This document shows positions 45,772-55,613 of a stretch of DNA of 64,000 nucleotides, one piece after another. The number at the start of each line of letters is the position of its first letter. Position 1 is the stretch's first letter. The translations under genes were made by a program, and so were the position numbers. The notes under the pieces were generated by a model that had not been told where the DNA came from, made no database searches, and saw only the letters and a program-made list of their open reading frames with translations. Source of the DNA: Maricaulis maris (lineage in GTDB: Bacteria; Pseudomonadota; Alphaproteobacteria; Caulobacterales; Maricaulaceae); assembly GCF_036322705.1 (NCBI RefSeq), contig NZ_AP027270.1:1675501-1739500 (forward strand). The letters are read 5' to 3'.

Positions 45772-46611
45772 TTGACGACTGCCTACGAGACCGTGACCGA
45801 TACCGAGACCGCCAGCCCGCGCGATGGCCGCATCAAGCTGCACGGGCCGGAGGCCTTCGCCGGCATGCGCAAGGCCGGACGTCTGGCTGCGGAAATCCTC
45901 GACATGCTGGTCGAACATGCCCGGCCGGGCACGACCACGGAAGCGCTCGACAAGCTGGCGCGTGACTATGCCTTCTCCAATGGCTCGATGCCGGCGACGC
46001 TGTTCTATCGCGGCTACCGGCATTCGGTGTGCACCTCGATCAACCATGTCGTCTGTCACGGCATTCCCGGTCCGAAACCGCTGAAGAATGGCGACATCGT
46101 CAATATCGATGTCACCGTCGTGGTCGATGGCTGGCATGGCGATACCAGCCGCATGTACATGATCGGCGAGCCGCGCCGGAAGGCCGAACTGCTGGTCGAC
46201 ACGACCTATGAAGCCATGATGGCCGGCATCAATGCGATCAAGCCGGGCGTCACGCTCGGCACCATCGGCGCGATCATCCAGGAATACGCCGAGGAGCGTC
46301 GCTGCTCCATCGTTCGCGACTTCTGTGGCCATGGTCTCGGCCAGCTCTTCCATGACAGTCCCAACGTGCTGCATTTCGGCACCCGTGGTGAAGGCGTCGA
46401 GCTGAAGGAAGGCATGCTGTTCACGGTCGAACCGATGCTCAATCTCGGCCGGCCGGATGTGAAGGTGCTGGCCGATGGCTGGACCGCCGTCACCCGCGAC
46501 AAGTCGCTGTCGGCGCAGTTCGAGCATTCCGTCGGTGTCACGGCGGACGGGGTGGAGATTTTCACGTCCTCGCCCAAGGGCCTCGACAAGCCGCCCTATT
46601 CCCTGCCCTGA
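45772..46611 (+). CDS. map: Methionine aminopeptidase, type I
   Basis: A 279-residue enzyme that removes the initiator Met from nascent proteins. Metal ligands are visible in NIDVTVVVDGWHGDTSRM, HGLGQLFH, TVEPML and QFEHSVGV. The start is TTG at 45772: AGGAG (45760-45764) sits seven bases upstream and no ATG lies near in frame. Overlapping it is a three-codon frame ATG-CCT-TGA (45767-45775). It precedes radC by three bases, so the two are co-transcribed. Confidence 0.95.
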   Translation: MTTAYETVTDTETASPRDGRIKLHGPEAFAGMRKAGRLAAEILDMLVEHARPGTTTEALDKLARDYAFSNGSMPATLFYRGYRHSVCTSINHVVCHGIPGPKPLKNGDIVNIDVTVVVDGWHGDTSRMYMIGEPRRKAELLVDTTYEAMMAGINAIKPGVTLGTIGAIIQEYAEERRCSIVRDFCGHGLGQLFHDSPNVLHFGTRGEGVELKEGMLFTVEPMLNLGRPDVKVLADGWTAVTRDKSLSAQFEHSVGVTADGVEIFTSSPKGLDKPPYSLP

Positions 46612-46614
46612 GCC

Positions 46615-47295
46615 ATGAACGACCTGGCCTCGCATACAGGTCATCGGGACCGGCTGCGTGAAAAACTAACCTCAGCGGGTGGTCTGGCACTTCACGATTA
46701 TGAATTGCTCGAGCTTTACCTGTTCCGCTGCATTCCGCGCCGCGACGTCAAACCCATCGCCAAGGACCTGATCGCCCGTTTCGGGGATCTGGGTGGCGTC
46801 GCCTCCGCCAGCGTGGTCCAGCTCACCACGGTTCGCGGCGTCTCGGAAAAGACAGCCGCCGAGCTCAAGCTGATCAAGGCGCTGTCGGAACGCCTCGCCC
46901 GCGAGCAGGCGATCGGGCGCCCCGTCATCACCTCCTGGTCCGCCCTGGTCGCCTATTGCCGGACCGCCATGCAGCACGCCACGACCGAACAATTCCGCGT
47001 CCTCTTCCTCGATCGCAAGAACAAGCTGATTGCCGACGAGGTGCTCGGTGAAGGCACGATCGACCACGCCCCGGTCTATCCGCGCGAAGTGGTCAAGGCC
47101 GCCCTCGCCCACGAGGCCTCCGCCATCATCCTGGTGCACAACCACCCGTCCGGCGACGCCACGCCCAGCCAGGCCGATATCGAGATGACCCGCACGCTGA
47201 TGGAGATCTGCAAACCGTTTGAAATCGCGGTCCATGATCACCTGGTGATCGGGCGCGAGAATACGGCGAGTTTCAAGACTTTGGGGTTGATGTGA
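46615..47295 (+). CDS. radC: RadC-family JAMM-domain protein
   Basis: A 226-residue protein. The helix-hairpin-helix part (LHDYELLELYLFRCIPRRDV; VRGVSEKTAAELKLIKAL) is followed by the JAMM metal motif HNHPSGDATPSQAD. Despite the name, a repair role has not been confirmed. Immediately downstream of map, and its stop codon overlaps the GTG of the next gene. Confidence 0.95.
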   Translation: MNDLASHTGHRDRLREKLTSAGGLALHDYELLELYLFRCIPRRDVKPIAKDLIARFGDLGGVASASVVQLTTVRGVSEKTAAELKLIKALSERLAREQAIGRPVITSWSALVAYCRTAMQHATTEQFRVLFLDRKNKLIADEVLGEGTIDHAPVYPREVVKAALAHEASAIILVHNHPSGDATPSQADIEMTRTLMEICKPFEIAVHDHLVIGRENTASFKTLGLM

Positions 47296-47831
47296 TCATT
47301 ACGCCATTCCGCACACTTTGCCTGGCACTGGCGGTGAGTGCCGTTGCCAACTCGGCTCAAGCCGAGTCTGACGGGCCGGGCTGGAACTTTTGGGACCAGG
47401 GCACTGGCGCCGGCTCACTGGCCTTTGGCTGGAGCGAGAGCGAGGCGGTCTTCGTGATGCGATGCGAGCCAGCAAGCTACATCGTATCGATAAGTGGTGA
47501 AGTGGCATGGGACCAGCCATACCCGCCTCACCCTGACGGGCGAGGTGGCTATGATGTGTCCGCCTTTCCTGTCTTGCTCGACTTCACACTCGGGCTTCCG
47601 CCCCATCAATTTAGAACCGAGGTCGAGGGTTGGCCGAATGACGTAACCGGCAGTGGCTTGACCGTCGACTTCACCATTCCCGTGAACGACCTGTCGCTGA
47701 TGACCATAGGCGGCGCGTCGTCGGATCGAATATTGCGCCATGCCGCAAACGGCATCGAAACGCGTATTTCCTTCAGCGACGAGGAATTTGAGCTTCTGGA
47801 AAGTTTCTGGCGCAACTGCCGCGCCGAATAG
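47292..47831 (+). CDS. Exported protein of unknown function
   Basis: A 179-residue protein that starts with GTG inside the radC stop (ATGTGA), so it is translationally coupled. A signal peptide (TLCLALAVSAVANSAQAES) precedes a mature domain with alternating strand-like segments (LAFGWSESEAVFVMRCEPAS; SGLTVDFTIPVNDL) and a helical end with a cysteine near the C-terminus (SFWRNCRAE). The DNA is slightly less GC-rich than radC. I do not recognise the family. Confidence 0.65.
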   Translation: MIITPFRTLCLALAVSAVANSAQAESDGPGWNFWDQGTGAGSLAFGWSESEAVFVMRCEPASYIVSISGEVAWDQPYPPHPDGRGGYDVSAFPVLLDFTLGLPPHQFRTEVEGWPNDVTGSGLTVDFTIPVNDLSLMTIGGASSDRILRHAANGIETRISFSDEEFELLESFWRNCRAE

Positions 47832-47853
47832 GAAGCGCACGACGCGGAACCGT

Positions 47854-47982
47854 CCATAAATCGCTTGTCAGCCAGCAGGCCGTATCCATTTCTTCCGGTC
47901 AAGGGCCCGAAGGGCCGCGCAGCGGGCATGCCCCTTGACCGGAAGAAATGGATACGGCGCACTCTCGGCAAGCGAACAATGG
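47854..47982. repeat. 129-bp palindromic element, copy B
   Basis: Opposite orientation to copy A. Ends CCATAAATCGCTTG (47854-47867) and CAAGCGAACAATGG (47969-47982, 11 of 14 complementary). Its central stem is a perfect 26-bp inverted repeat (47880-47905 with 47932-47957), starting CCGTATCCATTTCTTCC and ending TCAAGGG, around a 26-base loop containing a small GGCCC/GGGCC hairpin. Confidence 0.88.
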
Positions 47983-48203
47983 TGGGGAGAGGCACAAAAT
48001 GCCCTCCCCCTCACCAGGCAAGTACATTTCCCCCGGACGCAGCCCGGCGAAAGCCGGGCGAAGGTCCGGGGCCAACCGAACCCGACACCAGCCTCTGCCC
48101 CAGTCCTGCTGCGATAAGCCCAACGTCGATCCCGGATCGCGCTCTGCGCGTCCGGGAAAAATTGTGCGGCGCGCGTTGGGGAAAGACTCCCGGAACGCCG
48201 ACC
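47983..48203. repeat. Intergenic stretch with nested GC-rich hairpins
   Basis: Contains a perfect double hairpin (outer CCCCGGAC, 48031-48038, with GTCCGGGG, 48064-48071; inner GCCCGGC-GAAA-GCCGGGC, 48042-48059) and a second copy with outer CCCGGA/TCCGGG at 48131-48156. With element copy B these fill the 372-base gap between convergent genes. No gene seen. Confidence 0.7.
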
Positions 48204-48596
48204 CTACCCCTCCGGCTCGATCGGCTGCCAGAGCTCGATCTTCGTCCCGTCGGGATCCATCACCCAGGCAAAACGCCCATAGCTGAAATCCTGCGGCTCG
48301 CCTTCCAGCGGCACGTTCTTCTCGGTGAGACGCGCCAGCATCGAATCCATGTCGTCGATCATGAGATTGATCATGAAGGGCTTGTCGGACGGCTTGAAGT
48401 AATCGGTTCCGGTCTTGAAACCGGAGAAGATGGTCCGGGCGCTCTTCGGGAAGGCCTTGCCGGCCTCGGCATGCAGGAAATCAGCGCCTCCATAATCATT
48501 GAGCGCGAGCCCCAGCTTGTCAGCATACCAGGCCATCAAGGCCGATGGGTCCGGGCTGTGAAAGAAGATACCCCCGACACCAATGATTTTCGCCAT
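48204..48596 (-). CDS. VOC/glyoxalase-superfamily protein
   Basis: A 130-residue protein with the repeated beta-alpha-beta-beta-beta units of the vicinal oxygen chelate fold (GGIFFHSPDPSALMAWYADKLG; WVMDPDGTKIELWQP). The last motif carries the Glu used for metal binding. The start at 48596 is chosen because the fold begins there. Members include glyoxalase I, dioxygenases and resistance proteins; the reaction cannot be told. It lies 43 bases downstream of the zinc-ribbon gene. Confidence 0.85.
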   Translation of the reverse strand: MAKIIGVGGIFFHSPDPSALMAWYADKLGLALNDYGGADFLHAEAGKAFPKSARTIFSGFKTGTDYFKPSDKPFMINLMIDDMDSMLARLTEKNVPLEGEPQDFSYGRFAWVMDPDGTKIELWQPIEPEG

Positions 48597-48639
48597 GCTC
48601 GCCTCCCAGGTCAGCGGCAAGGATAACCGGAACAGGCGG

Positions 48640-49074
48640 TCAGGCCAGCAGTTTGTCGATCTTCCTGAGGACCGCCGTGCGGGCCTGGGCGCCGAGGAAG
48701 TGTGAGGGGATGCGCAGCAGATAGCGCCACCAGACGCTGGCCTTGCCGATCGCATTGCGATCCGCGCCGGCAGCAATGAAGCGTCGGATCTCGGCCATCA
48801 TCTCGGCGTCCTTGGCCCACAGGACCTGGCCCTTGTACTCGATGCGGAACCAGGCCTGGCCCGGCCAGTCGAGCGTGTGCGCGGCGACATGGTGGCAGGC
48901 AGTACAGCGCACCTGACCGTCCTGGTTGTTCGGCGACACCGTGCCGTCAGCCTTCCTGACCGTGACCGGCAGTGCCTTGTTGTGACGGGTGGTAAAGACC
49001 GCGCGTCCCTGACAGCGCGGGCAGGCAATATCCATCGGGGCGCGCAACAACGCGTGTTCGTAGATCTCGGTCAT
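48640..49074 (-). CDS. Zinc-ribbon protein of unknown function
   Basis: A 144-residue protein. Two CxxC pairs (CPRC near residue 18, CTAC near residue 57) predict a zinc ribbon. The rest contains aromatic-rich helices (WFRIEYKGQVLWAKDAEMMA; ASVWWRYLLRIPSHFLGAQA). I recognise no named family. It is followed by the VOC gene in the same direction. Confidence 0.65.
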   Translation of the reverse strand: MTEIYEHALLRAPMDIACPRCQGRAVFTTRHNKALPVTVRKADGTVSPNNQDGQVRCTACHHVAAHTLDWPGQAWFRIEYKGQVLWAKDAEMMAEIRRFIAAGADRNAIGKASVWWRYLLRIPSHFLGAQARTAVLRKIDKLLA

Positions 49075-49177
49075 GCCCCAGCTTAGCGAGAGCCCTGAGC
49101 GACGCCCACATGAAAAGCGGGCTGGACGCAGCGCGCCACTCGCCTAGCCTCTGGGCCAAGCCAGAAGGAGCCTATCC

Positions 49178-50404
49178 ATGATGCAAGCCCCCGCGAACTA
49201 CTTCACCCATCTGGAATGTTCCGAGACCGGCGAGCGCTATGAGGCCGATCAGCCGCACAACCTGTCCAAGGCCGGCAAGCCACTGCTCGCCCGCTATGAT
49301 CTCGAGAAGATGAAGGCCGAGACTGATCGCGGCGCGATCTGGGCCCGCGGCGGCGGTTTCTGGAAATGGCGCGAGCTGCTGCCGGTCGCCAGCGATGACG
49401 ATGTCTGCGCCTTGGGTGAACTCGACACCCCGCTGATCGACGTTCCGGCAACGGCCAAGGCCTCCGGCGCGACCGGCAAGGTCTGGGTCAAGGATGAGGG
49501 CCGCCTGCCGACCGGCAGTTTCAAGGCCCGCGGCCTCGCCCTCGCGGTCGCCATGGCGCACAGTTATGGCATCACCCGCATGGCGATGCCGACCAATGGC
49601 AATGCCGGCGCGGCGCTGTCGGCCTATTGCTCGCGTATGGGCATGGAGAGTTTCTGCTTCGCTCCCGAGGACACGCCGGAAGCCAATCTGCGCGAGATGG
49701 CGCTGCAGGGCGCGAAAGTCTTCAAGGTCAATGGCTATATCCACCATTGCGGCGCGCTGGTCGGTGCCGGCAAGGAGGCGATGGGCTGGTTCGACACCTC
49801 CACCCTCAAGGAGCCCTACCGGATCGAAGGCAAGAAGACGATGGGCCTGGAACTCGCCGCCCAGCTCGGCTGGAAACTGCCCGACGCGATCTTCTACCCG
49901 ACCGGCGGCGGTACCGGCCTCATCGGCATGTGGAAGGCCTTCGACGAGATGGAAAAGCTCGGCTGGATCGGTTCCGAGCGCCCGAAAATGTTCGCCGTCC
50001 AGGCCGAAGGCTGTGCCCCCATCGTCAAGGCCTACGAAGACGGCGCTCGCCACGCCGAGGAATGGCTCGACGCCAAGACCGCCGCCATGGGCATCCGCGT
50101 CCCCAAGGCGATCGGTGACTTCCTGATCCTCGACGCGGTCCGGGAAAGCGGTGGGGCAGCGCTTGCCGTCTCGGAAGAGGCGATCGAAACAGCGCGAACA
50201 CGCTGTGCGCGGGAGGACGGACTGCTGCTCTGCCCGGAAGGCGCGGCAACCCTCGCGGCGATGGAAAAGGCGATGGGCGACGGCCTGCTGGCGCGCGACG
50301 CCGAATCCATGCTGTTCAATTGCGGATCGGGGCTGAAATACGCGATGCCGGATGGGGCGAAGGCGCTGGATCGGCATGGGGATGTGGATTGGGGTAGTTT
50401 GTGA
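49178..50404 (+). CDS. thrC: Threonine synthase
   Basis: A 408-residue PLP enzyme of the fold-type II family. The PLP lysine is K116 in TGSFKARG, the phosphate-binding glycine loop is FYPTGGGTGLIG, and PTNGNAGAALSAYCSR follows. The N-terminal FTHLECSETGERY resembles the family's zinc-ribbon-like start, here lacking some cysteines. It converts O-phosphohomoserine to threonine. AAGGAG (49165-49170) sits upstream. A threonine synthase-like paralogue is possible because the protein is shorter than the E. coli enzyme, but it fits the plant/archaeal-type class. Confidence 0.82.
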   Translation: MMQAPANYFTHLECSETGERYEADQPHNLSKAGKPLLARYDLEKMKAETDRGAIWARGGGFWKWRELLPVASDDDVCALGELDTPLIDVPATAKASGATGKVWVKDEGRLPTGSFKARGLALAVAMAHSYGITRMAMPTNGNAGAALSAYCSRMGMESFCFAPEDTPEANLREMALQGAKVFKVNGYIHHCGALVGAGKEAMGWFDTSTLKEPYRIEGKKTMGLELAAQLGWKLPDAIFYPTGGGTGLIGMWKAFDEMEKLGWIGSERPKMFAVQAEGCAPIVKAYEDGARHAEEWLDAKTAAMGIRVPKAIGDFLILDAVRESGGAALAVSEEAIETARTRCAREDGLLLCPEGAATLAAMEKAMGDGLLARDAESMLFNCGSGLKYAMPDGAKALDRHGDVDWGSL

Positions 50405-50410
50405 GCCATA

Positions 50411-50437
50411 GGGACATGTACCTCTGGTACGTGTCCC
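50411..50437 (-). repeat. REP palindrome, left outer copy
   Basis: A 27-base imperfect palindrome beginning GGGACATGTACC and ending GGTACGTGTCCC with a TCT centre. It is the reverse complement of the REP at 50460-50486 except in the centre, so the two form a REP pair 22 bases apart. Confidence 0.85.
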
Positions 50438-50459
50438 GGTCAGGGAACTACATTTTTCC

Positions 50460-50486
50460 GGGACACGTACCGCAGGTACATGTCCC
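50460..50486 (+). repeat. REP palindrome, left inner copy
   Basis: A 27-base palindrome beginning GGGACACGTACC and ending GGTACATGTCCC, ten bases before the transposase stop. Identical to the copy at 51105-51131 on the other side of the gene. Confidence 0.9.
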
Positions 50487-50495
50487 TAGGCTGTG

Positions 50496-51026
50496 TCATG
50501 CATCCGGATCAACCGCGTGGAGATATTCGTCCCAGTCGGCAACTCGATCCTGCATGGGGGCAACGCGAACGACGCCATCATCCTTTCCCGCCAGATGCGC
50601 ATGCACGCTCGACCAACGCCAATCTTCGGTGCGTGCCACCAGACCGGCACGAACCGGGTTGAACTCGATATAGCGGCAAGCGGCAAAGAGGCGCGCCTCG
50701 TCCATGAACGAGGATTTGAAGCGGCCCTGCCACAGCAAGCCGGCACCTCCTGCACCCCGATTGTAGTACTGCGTGTAAAGGCGATGCGTTCGGCCGACTG
50801 CCCGCGACAGGCTTTGCCCGTCCTCTGGTACCAGGACCAGATGAACATGATTGGGCATCAGGCAGTAGGCCCAGCACTGGACGTTCTCGCTCCGGCAGGA
50901 TTCGGACAACAGGACGAGATAGTGGGCGTAGTCGTCTTCGGCGAAAAAGACCTGCTGCCGACGGTTGCCCCGCTGGGTGACGTGATGCGGGGCGCCGGGG
51001 TGTATGATGCGGGCGGATCTGGGCAT
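50496..51026 (-). CDS. REP-associated tyrosine transposase (RAYT, IS200-like)
   Basis: A 176-residue Y1-family HUH enzyme. The family start MPRSARIIHPGAPHHVTQRG fixes the ATG at 51026. The HUH motif is H60-V-H62 (MPNHVHLV) and the catalytic Tyr is Y119 (CRYIEFNPVRAGLV). RAYTs are domesticated single-strand transposases that cut and paste REP hairpins. It is bordered by REP palindromes on both sides, so its cognate repeats are identified. All key residues are intact. Confidence 0.94.
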   Translation of the reverse strand: MPRSARIIHPGAPHHVTQRGNRRQQVFFAEDDYAHYLVLLSESCRSENVQCWAYCLMPNHVHLVLVPEDGQSLSRAVGRTHRLYTQYYNRGAGGAGLLWQGRFKSSFMDEARLFAACRYIEFNPVRAGLVARTEDWRWSSVHAHLAGKDDGVVRVAPMQDRVADWDEYLHAVDPDA

Positions 51027-51104
51027 GAAGGTGATAGGATCAAGTGGCGCACGCGTTATACGAGCAGTTTTCATTATATACAATCTAAAGAATACCCCAT
51101 TTCC

Positions 51105-51131
51105 GGGACACGTACCGCAGGTACATGTCCC
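51105..51131 (+). repeat. REP palindrome, right copy
   Basis: Identical to 50460-50486 over 27 bases, with similar flanks (CATTTCC before, T after). It lies 79 bases upstream of the transposase start and about 80 bases before purB. Confidence 0.9.
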
Positions 51132-51210
51132 TCGGCGCCGCTCCCCTTGACCTTTCCGCCCCCGTGTCGCATCCCCCGCGCTTCTGTCACGCATCGCGCG
51201 GAGCCCGCTC

Positions 51211-52509
<1,299 letters not shown>

Positions 52510-52962
52510 CTATCGCGAAGTCCAGCGCAGGGCGGCAACCAGCAGGATGATATGCCAGACGGCATCGATCCCCAGATAGACGGTCCCCAGGAGCATCTCG
52601 CCCAGCACACCTGGGCCCATGACCGTATAACTTCGAAACGTGTCTGATGCCGCATCGCGCAAGGCATTGCCGCTGTCCGAGCGCTCCATGAGGAGTACCT
52701 GCAGGCCAATATCCAGGAATCCGGCGACCGTCGTCGCCAAGAATGACAGAACGATCCAGGCCGATACCGCACCACGTTTCTTGCGGATCAGGAACCAAAG
52801 GATGAGGATGTCAATTGCCGCGCCAGCTACCATGACAGGCATGAAGCCCGAACCGCTCAATCCGGCTATCGGCACAAAACCCAGCACGTCTGCCTGGCCG
52901 CCGGCATGCATGAACGCGATACCGGCCCATTTCAGGCCCAACAACAGGATAACTGTGATCAT
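52510..52962 (-). CDS. Four-helix membrane protein of unknown function
   Basis: A 150-residue protein with four hydrophobic segments (VILLLGLKWAGIAFMHA; FMPVMVAGAAIDILILWFLI; WIVLSFLATTVAGFLDIGLQ; AVWHIILLVAAL). The ATG at 52962 with GGGGGAAG upstream is preferred to a Met six codons earlier. It is convergent with purB with no gap at all. Family not recognised. Confidence 0.6.
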   Translation of the reverse strand: MITVILLLGLKWAGIAFMHAGGQADVLGFVPIAGLSGSGFMPVMVAGAAIDILILWFLIRKKRGAVSAWIVLSFLATTVAGFLDIGLQVLLMERSDSGNALRDAASDTFRSYTVMGPGVLGEMLLGTVYLGIDAVWHIILLVAALRWTSR

Positions 52963-53097
52963 CGCTTCCCCCACCAGCAAGCGTTGGCAACCAACCTCCA
53001 GCAGCCTCCCCGAACCTGCAAGTCAAATTACGATGACACGGACCGAAGACGATCCGTCAGCTTCCCCGGCTGGCGATGAAGGGCTACCGTCCCCCCC

Positions 53098-53658
53098 ATG
53101 GCCAAGACTCACCCCCATATCGACGACCGCATCCGCAGCTTCATCGAGGCCCAGAAGATGTTTTTCGTCGCCACCGCCCCGTCCGGTGACGGCGGTCATG
53201 TGAACCTGTCGCCCAAGGGCTATGACAGTTTCCGCATCCTGGGACCCAATGAGGTCGCCTATCTGGATCTGGGTGGATCCGGGATCGAGACGCTGGCGCA
53301 TGTGCGCCAGAATGGCCGCATCACCTTCATGTTCTGCGCCTTCGAGGGCACGCCGAACATTCTGCGGCTTTACGGCAGGGCGGAGGCGGTGTCGTTTGAC
53401 GAGCCCGGCTTTGCCGACAAGCTGGCCCTCTTTCCGGACTTCCCCAAGGCGCGCAGCATCTTCACTGCGAAAATCGACCGCATCCAGGACAGTTGTGGCT
53501 GGGGTGTGCCGTTCTACGAGCATGTCGGCGAGCGCGACCAGCTGGTCCGCGTCAATGCACACCGCAGCGACGAAGACTGGGCGGCGCGGCGCTATGAGAG
53601 CAATGCCAGCTCGATCGACGGCCTGCCCGGCCTCGCCAAACCCGACGCCGCGGAATAA
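53098..53658 (+). CDS. Pyridoxamine 5'-phosphate oxidase-family flavin-binding protein
   Basis: A 186-residue split-barrel protein (FFVATAPSGDGGHVNLSPKG; AYLDLGGSGIETLAHVRQNG; ITFMFCAFEGTPNILRLYG). This family binds FMN or F420 and carries out oxidation or reduction of small molecules. The Ser-Pro-Lys-Gly near residue 40 is typical of the PPOX-like group of unknown substrate. It precedes a thioredoxin-like gene by 33 bases. Confidence 0.82.
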   Translation: MAKTHPHIDDRIRSFIEAQKMFFVATAPSGDGGHVNLSPKGYDSFRILGPNEVAYLDLGGSGIETLAHVRQNGRITFMFCAFEGTPNILRLYGRAEAVSFDEPGFADKLALFPDFPKARSIFTAKIDRIQDSCGWGVPFYEHVGERDQLVRVNAHRSDEDWAARRYESNASSIDGLPGLAKPDAAE

Positions 53659-53691
53659 GACTTCGCCCCCAGCTTCAGCAAGCGAGACCCC

Positions 53692-54153
53692 ATGCGTACC
53701 AGCCTCATCCTTGTCGGCCTGCTCGCCGTCTTCATGGCCCCCAATTTCTTCCGCGCCAGCTGGGACGGCGCCGCGCAGGCCGAGATCACCGAAGCCGCGG
53801 CCGAGCCGCGCCTGGTCGCGGCCATGTTCCGCTCCTCCTGGTGCTCCGCCTGCCGCGTCATCGAGCCGCGTATCGAGGATGTCCGCGGCGAATATGAGGA
53901 CGCCGCCATCGACTGGGTGAAGTTCGACTTCACCCTGGGCCGCCGTGACAGCCTGCGCGAGATGGCCGAGGCCGAGGGGCTGGCTTCGATCTATAACGAA
54001 GCGGCCGGATCGACCGGCTTCATGCTGCTGATCGACCGCGACACCAACCAGGTCTTCGAGATGATCACAATGGATTATGGCCGCGACCAGATCCGCGAGG
54101 CGCTCGACCGCTGGCTCATCGTGGTCGAGCGGCTCGAGGCGGAGGGGGTTTAA
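53692..54153 (+). CDS. Exported thioredoxin-like protein
   Basis: A 153-residue protein with an N-terminal membrane/signal segment (MRTSLILVGLLAVFMAPNFF) and a thioredoxin fold. The active site is WCSAC in MFRSSWCSACRVIEP, with the later GFMLLIDRDTNQVFEM. Likely a periplasmic thiol-disulphide exchanger; the SA dipeptide between the cysteines differs from classic thioredoxin (GP) and DsbE (PP). The strong terminator at 54196-54224 ends it. Confidence 0.8.
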   Translation: MRTSLILVGLLAVFMAPNFFRASWDGAAQAEITEAAAEPRLVAAMFRSSWCSACRVIEPRIEDVRGEYEDAAIDWVKFDFTLGRRDSLREMAEAEGLASIYNEAAGSTGFMLLIDRDTNQVFEMITMDYGRDQIREALDRWLIVVERLEAEGV

Positions 54154-54195
54154 GACCCCTCACCCGGCCCGGCCGGCGGCCAAGGAATGCCCAGA

Positions 54196-54224
54196 AAAAA
54201 GCCCCGGTTGGACCGGGGCTTTTT
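54196..54224. terminator. Bidirectional rho-independent terminator
   Basis: A 13-bp stem (AAAAAGCCCCGGT, 54196-54208, with ACCGGGGCTTTTT, 54212-54224) around TGG, between the convergent thioredoxin-like and ATPase zeta genes. Confidence 0.93.
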
Positions 54225-54247
54225 CCTGTCAGCTCTGAGCTGCCGGA

Positions 54248-54571
54248 TCAGCTGCCGGAGCGGATCTGCTCGAGCGCCGTTTCCATCAGATCATCCATCT
54301 GCTTGCGCAGGAGGTGGTCGGACAACTCGACATTCTTGGCGTCGAGATCGGCGCGCACCTTGCGGAACACATCGTCGTCACCGGCTTCCTCGAAATCGGC
54401 GATGACGACCGACTTGGCATAGGCATCGGCCTCTGCGCCATCAATACCCATCAGCCCGGCAGCCCACAGGCCGAGAAGCTTGTTGCGGCGGGCCGTCGCC
54501 TTGAACTCGTTCTCCTGCTCGTGGGCGAACTTGTTCTCAAAGCCTTTTTCGCGATCATTGATGCCCGACAT
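54248..54571 (-). CDS. F1FO-ATPase inhibitor subunit zeta (DUF1476)
   Basis: A 107-residue helical protein. The N-terminus NDREKGFENKFAHEQENEF and the following ARRNKLLGLWAAGLMG are the DUF1476/zeta signature. In Paracoccus the zeta subunit enters the F1 rotor and blocks ATP hydrolysis. GAGGAGAG precedes the ATG at 54571. In many alphaproteobacteria this gene sits next to purC, as here, where it is divergent from purC with a 265-base gap. Confidence 0.9.
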   Translation of the reverse strand: MSGINDREKGFENKFAHEQENEFKATARRNKLLGLWAAGLMGIDGAEADAYAKSVVIADFEEAGDDDVFRKVRADLDAKNVELSDHLLRKQMDDLMETALEQIRSGS

Positions 54572-54836
54572 GGGTCTCTCCTCGAGGACGGTTGTGTTGC
54601 TAGTTGAGTAGCTTGGCGGCGGCGCCAAATCAATCTCCGTGCTGAGGCCCGGCTGCGACAGGACGGGCCCGCGGAGCCAACCCGCCCCGCACCGCGACAA
54701 GTGATTGCGCTGCAAGGCTGCGAAGGATATTTTCGCCCCTCGTTACGCGGTCCGGTCTTCGATTCGGGCCGCGTCATGCTTTTTCAAGGCCGGGCGTCCG
54801 CTGGGGGCTTCCGGGCCCGTCGCTGGAGCGTCGCTC

Positions 54837-55613
54837 ATGTCCCGTCGCAAGATGATTTACGAAGGCAAGGCCAAGATCCTCTATGAGGGCCCGGAGCCGG
54901 GAACGCTCGTCCAGTATTTCAAGGACGATGCGACCGCCTTCAACAATCAGAAACATGCCACGCTGGAAGGCAAGGGTGTGCTCAACAACCGGATATCCGA
55001 GCACATCATGCTCGGGCTCGGCCGGATCGGCATCCCGACCCACTTCATCAAGCGCCTGAACATGCGCGAACAGCTGGTCCGCCAGGTCGAGATCATCCCG
55101 CTGGAAGTGGTCTGCCGCAATGTTGCCGCCGGCTCGATCAGCACCCGCCTGGGCGTGCCCGAGGGCGAGCAATTGCCGCGCTCCATCATCGAATTCTACT
55201 ACAAGAAGGACGAGCTCGGCGATCCGATGATCTCCGAGGAACACATCACCGCCTTCAACTGGGCGACCCACCAGGAGATCGACGACATGATGGCGATGAC
55301 CCTGCGGGTCAACGATTTCCTGAGCGGTCTTTTCACCGGTGCCGGCATCCGCCTGGTGGACTTCAAGCTGGAATTCGGCCGCCACTATGAGGGCGACATG
55401 GTCCGCACCGTGCTGGCCGACGAGATCAGCCCGGACAGCTGCCGCCTGTGGGATCTCGAGACCAATGAGAAGATGGACAAGGACCGCTTCCGTCGCGACA
55501 TGGGCAATGTCACCGAGGCCTATGCCGAGGTTGCCCGCCGTCTCGGCATCATGAAGGAAAGCGGCCAAGGCGCCGCCGGTGGCGATGTCGGTAAAAGCGA
55601 CGCGCCGAAGTAG
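54837..55613 (+). CDS. purC: SAICAR synthetase (phosphoribosylaminoimidazole-succinocarboxamide synthase)
   Basis: A 258-residue ATP-grasp-like enzyme. The start [18 protein letters not shown] is the family N-terminus. [20 protein letters not shown] and [12 protein letters not shown] are typical, the latter for metal and nucleotide binding. It joins CAIR and aspartate. GGAG at 54825-54828 precedes the ATG. The next pur gene, purS, begins 530 bases later because repeat elements lie between. Confidence 0.97.
   Translation: MSRRKMIYEGKAKILYEGPEPGTLVQYFKDDATAFNNQKHATLEGKGVLNNRISEHIMLGLGRIGIPTHFIKRLNMREQLVRQVEIIPLEVVCRNVAAGSISTRLGVPEGEQLPRSIIEFYYKKDELGDPMISEEHITAFNWATHQEIDDMMAMTLRVNDFLSGLFTGAGIRLVDFKLEFGRHYEGDMVRTVLADEISPDSCRLWDLETNEKMDKDRFRRDMGNVTEAYAEVARRLGIMKESGQGAAGGDVGKSDAPK

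Noticed and set aside
50411-51131. REP palindromes read as a CRISPR remnant
   Set aside because: Only three palindromic units, unevenly spaced, with a transposase between them and no cas genes.
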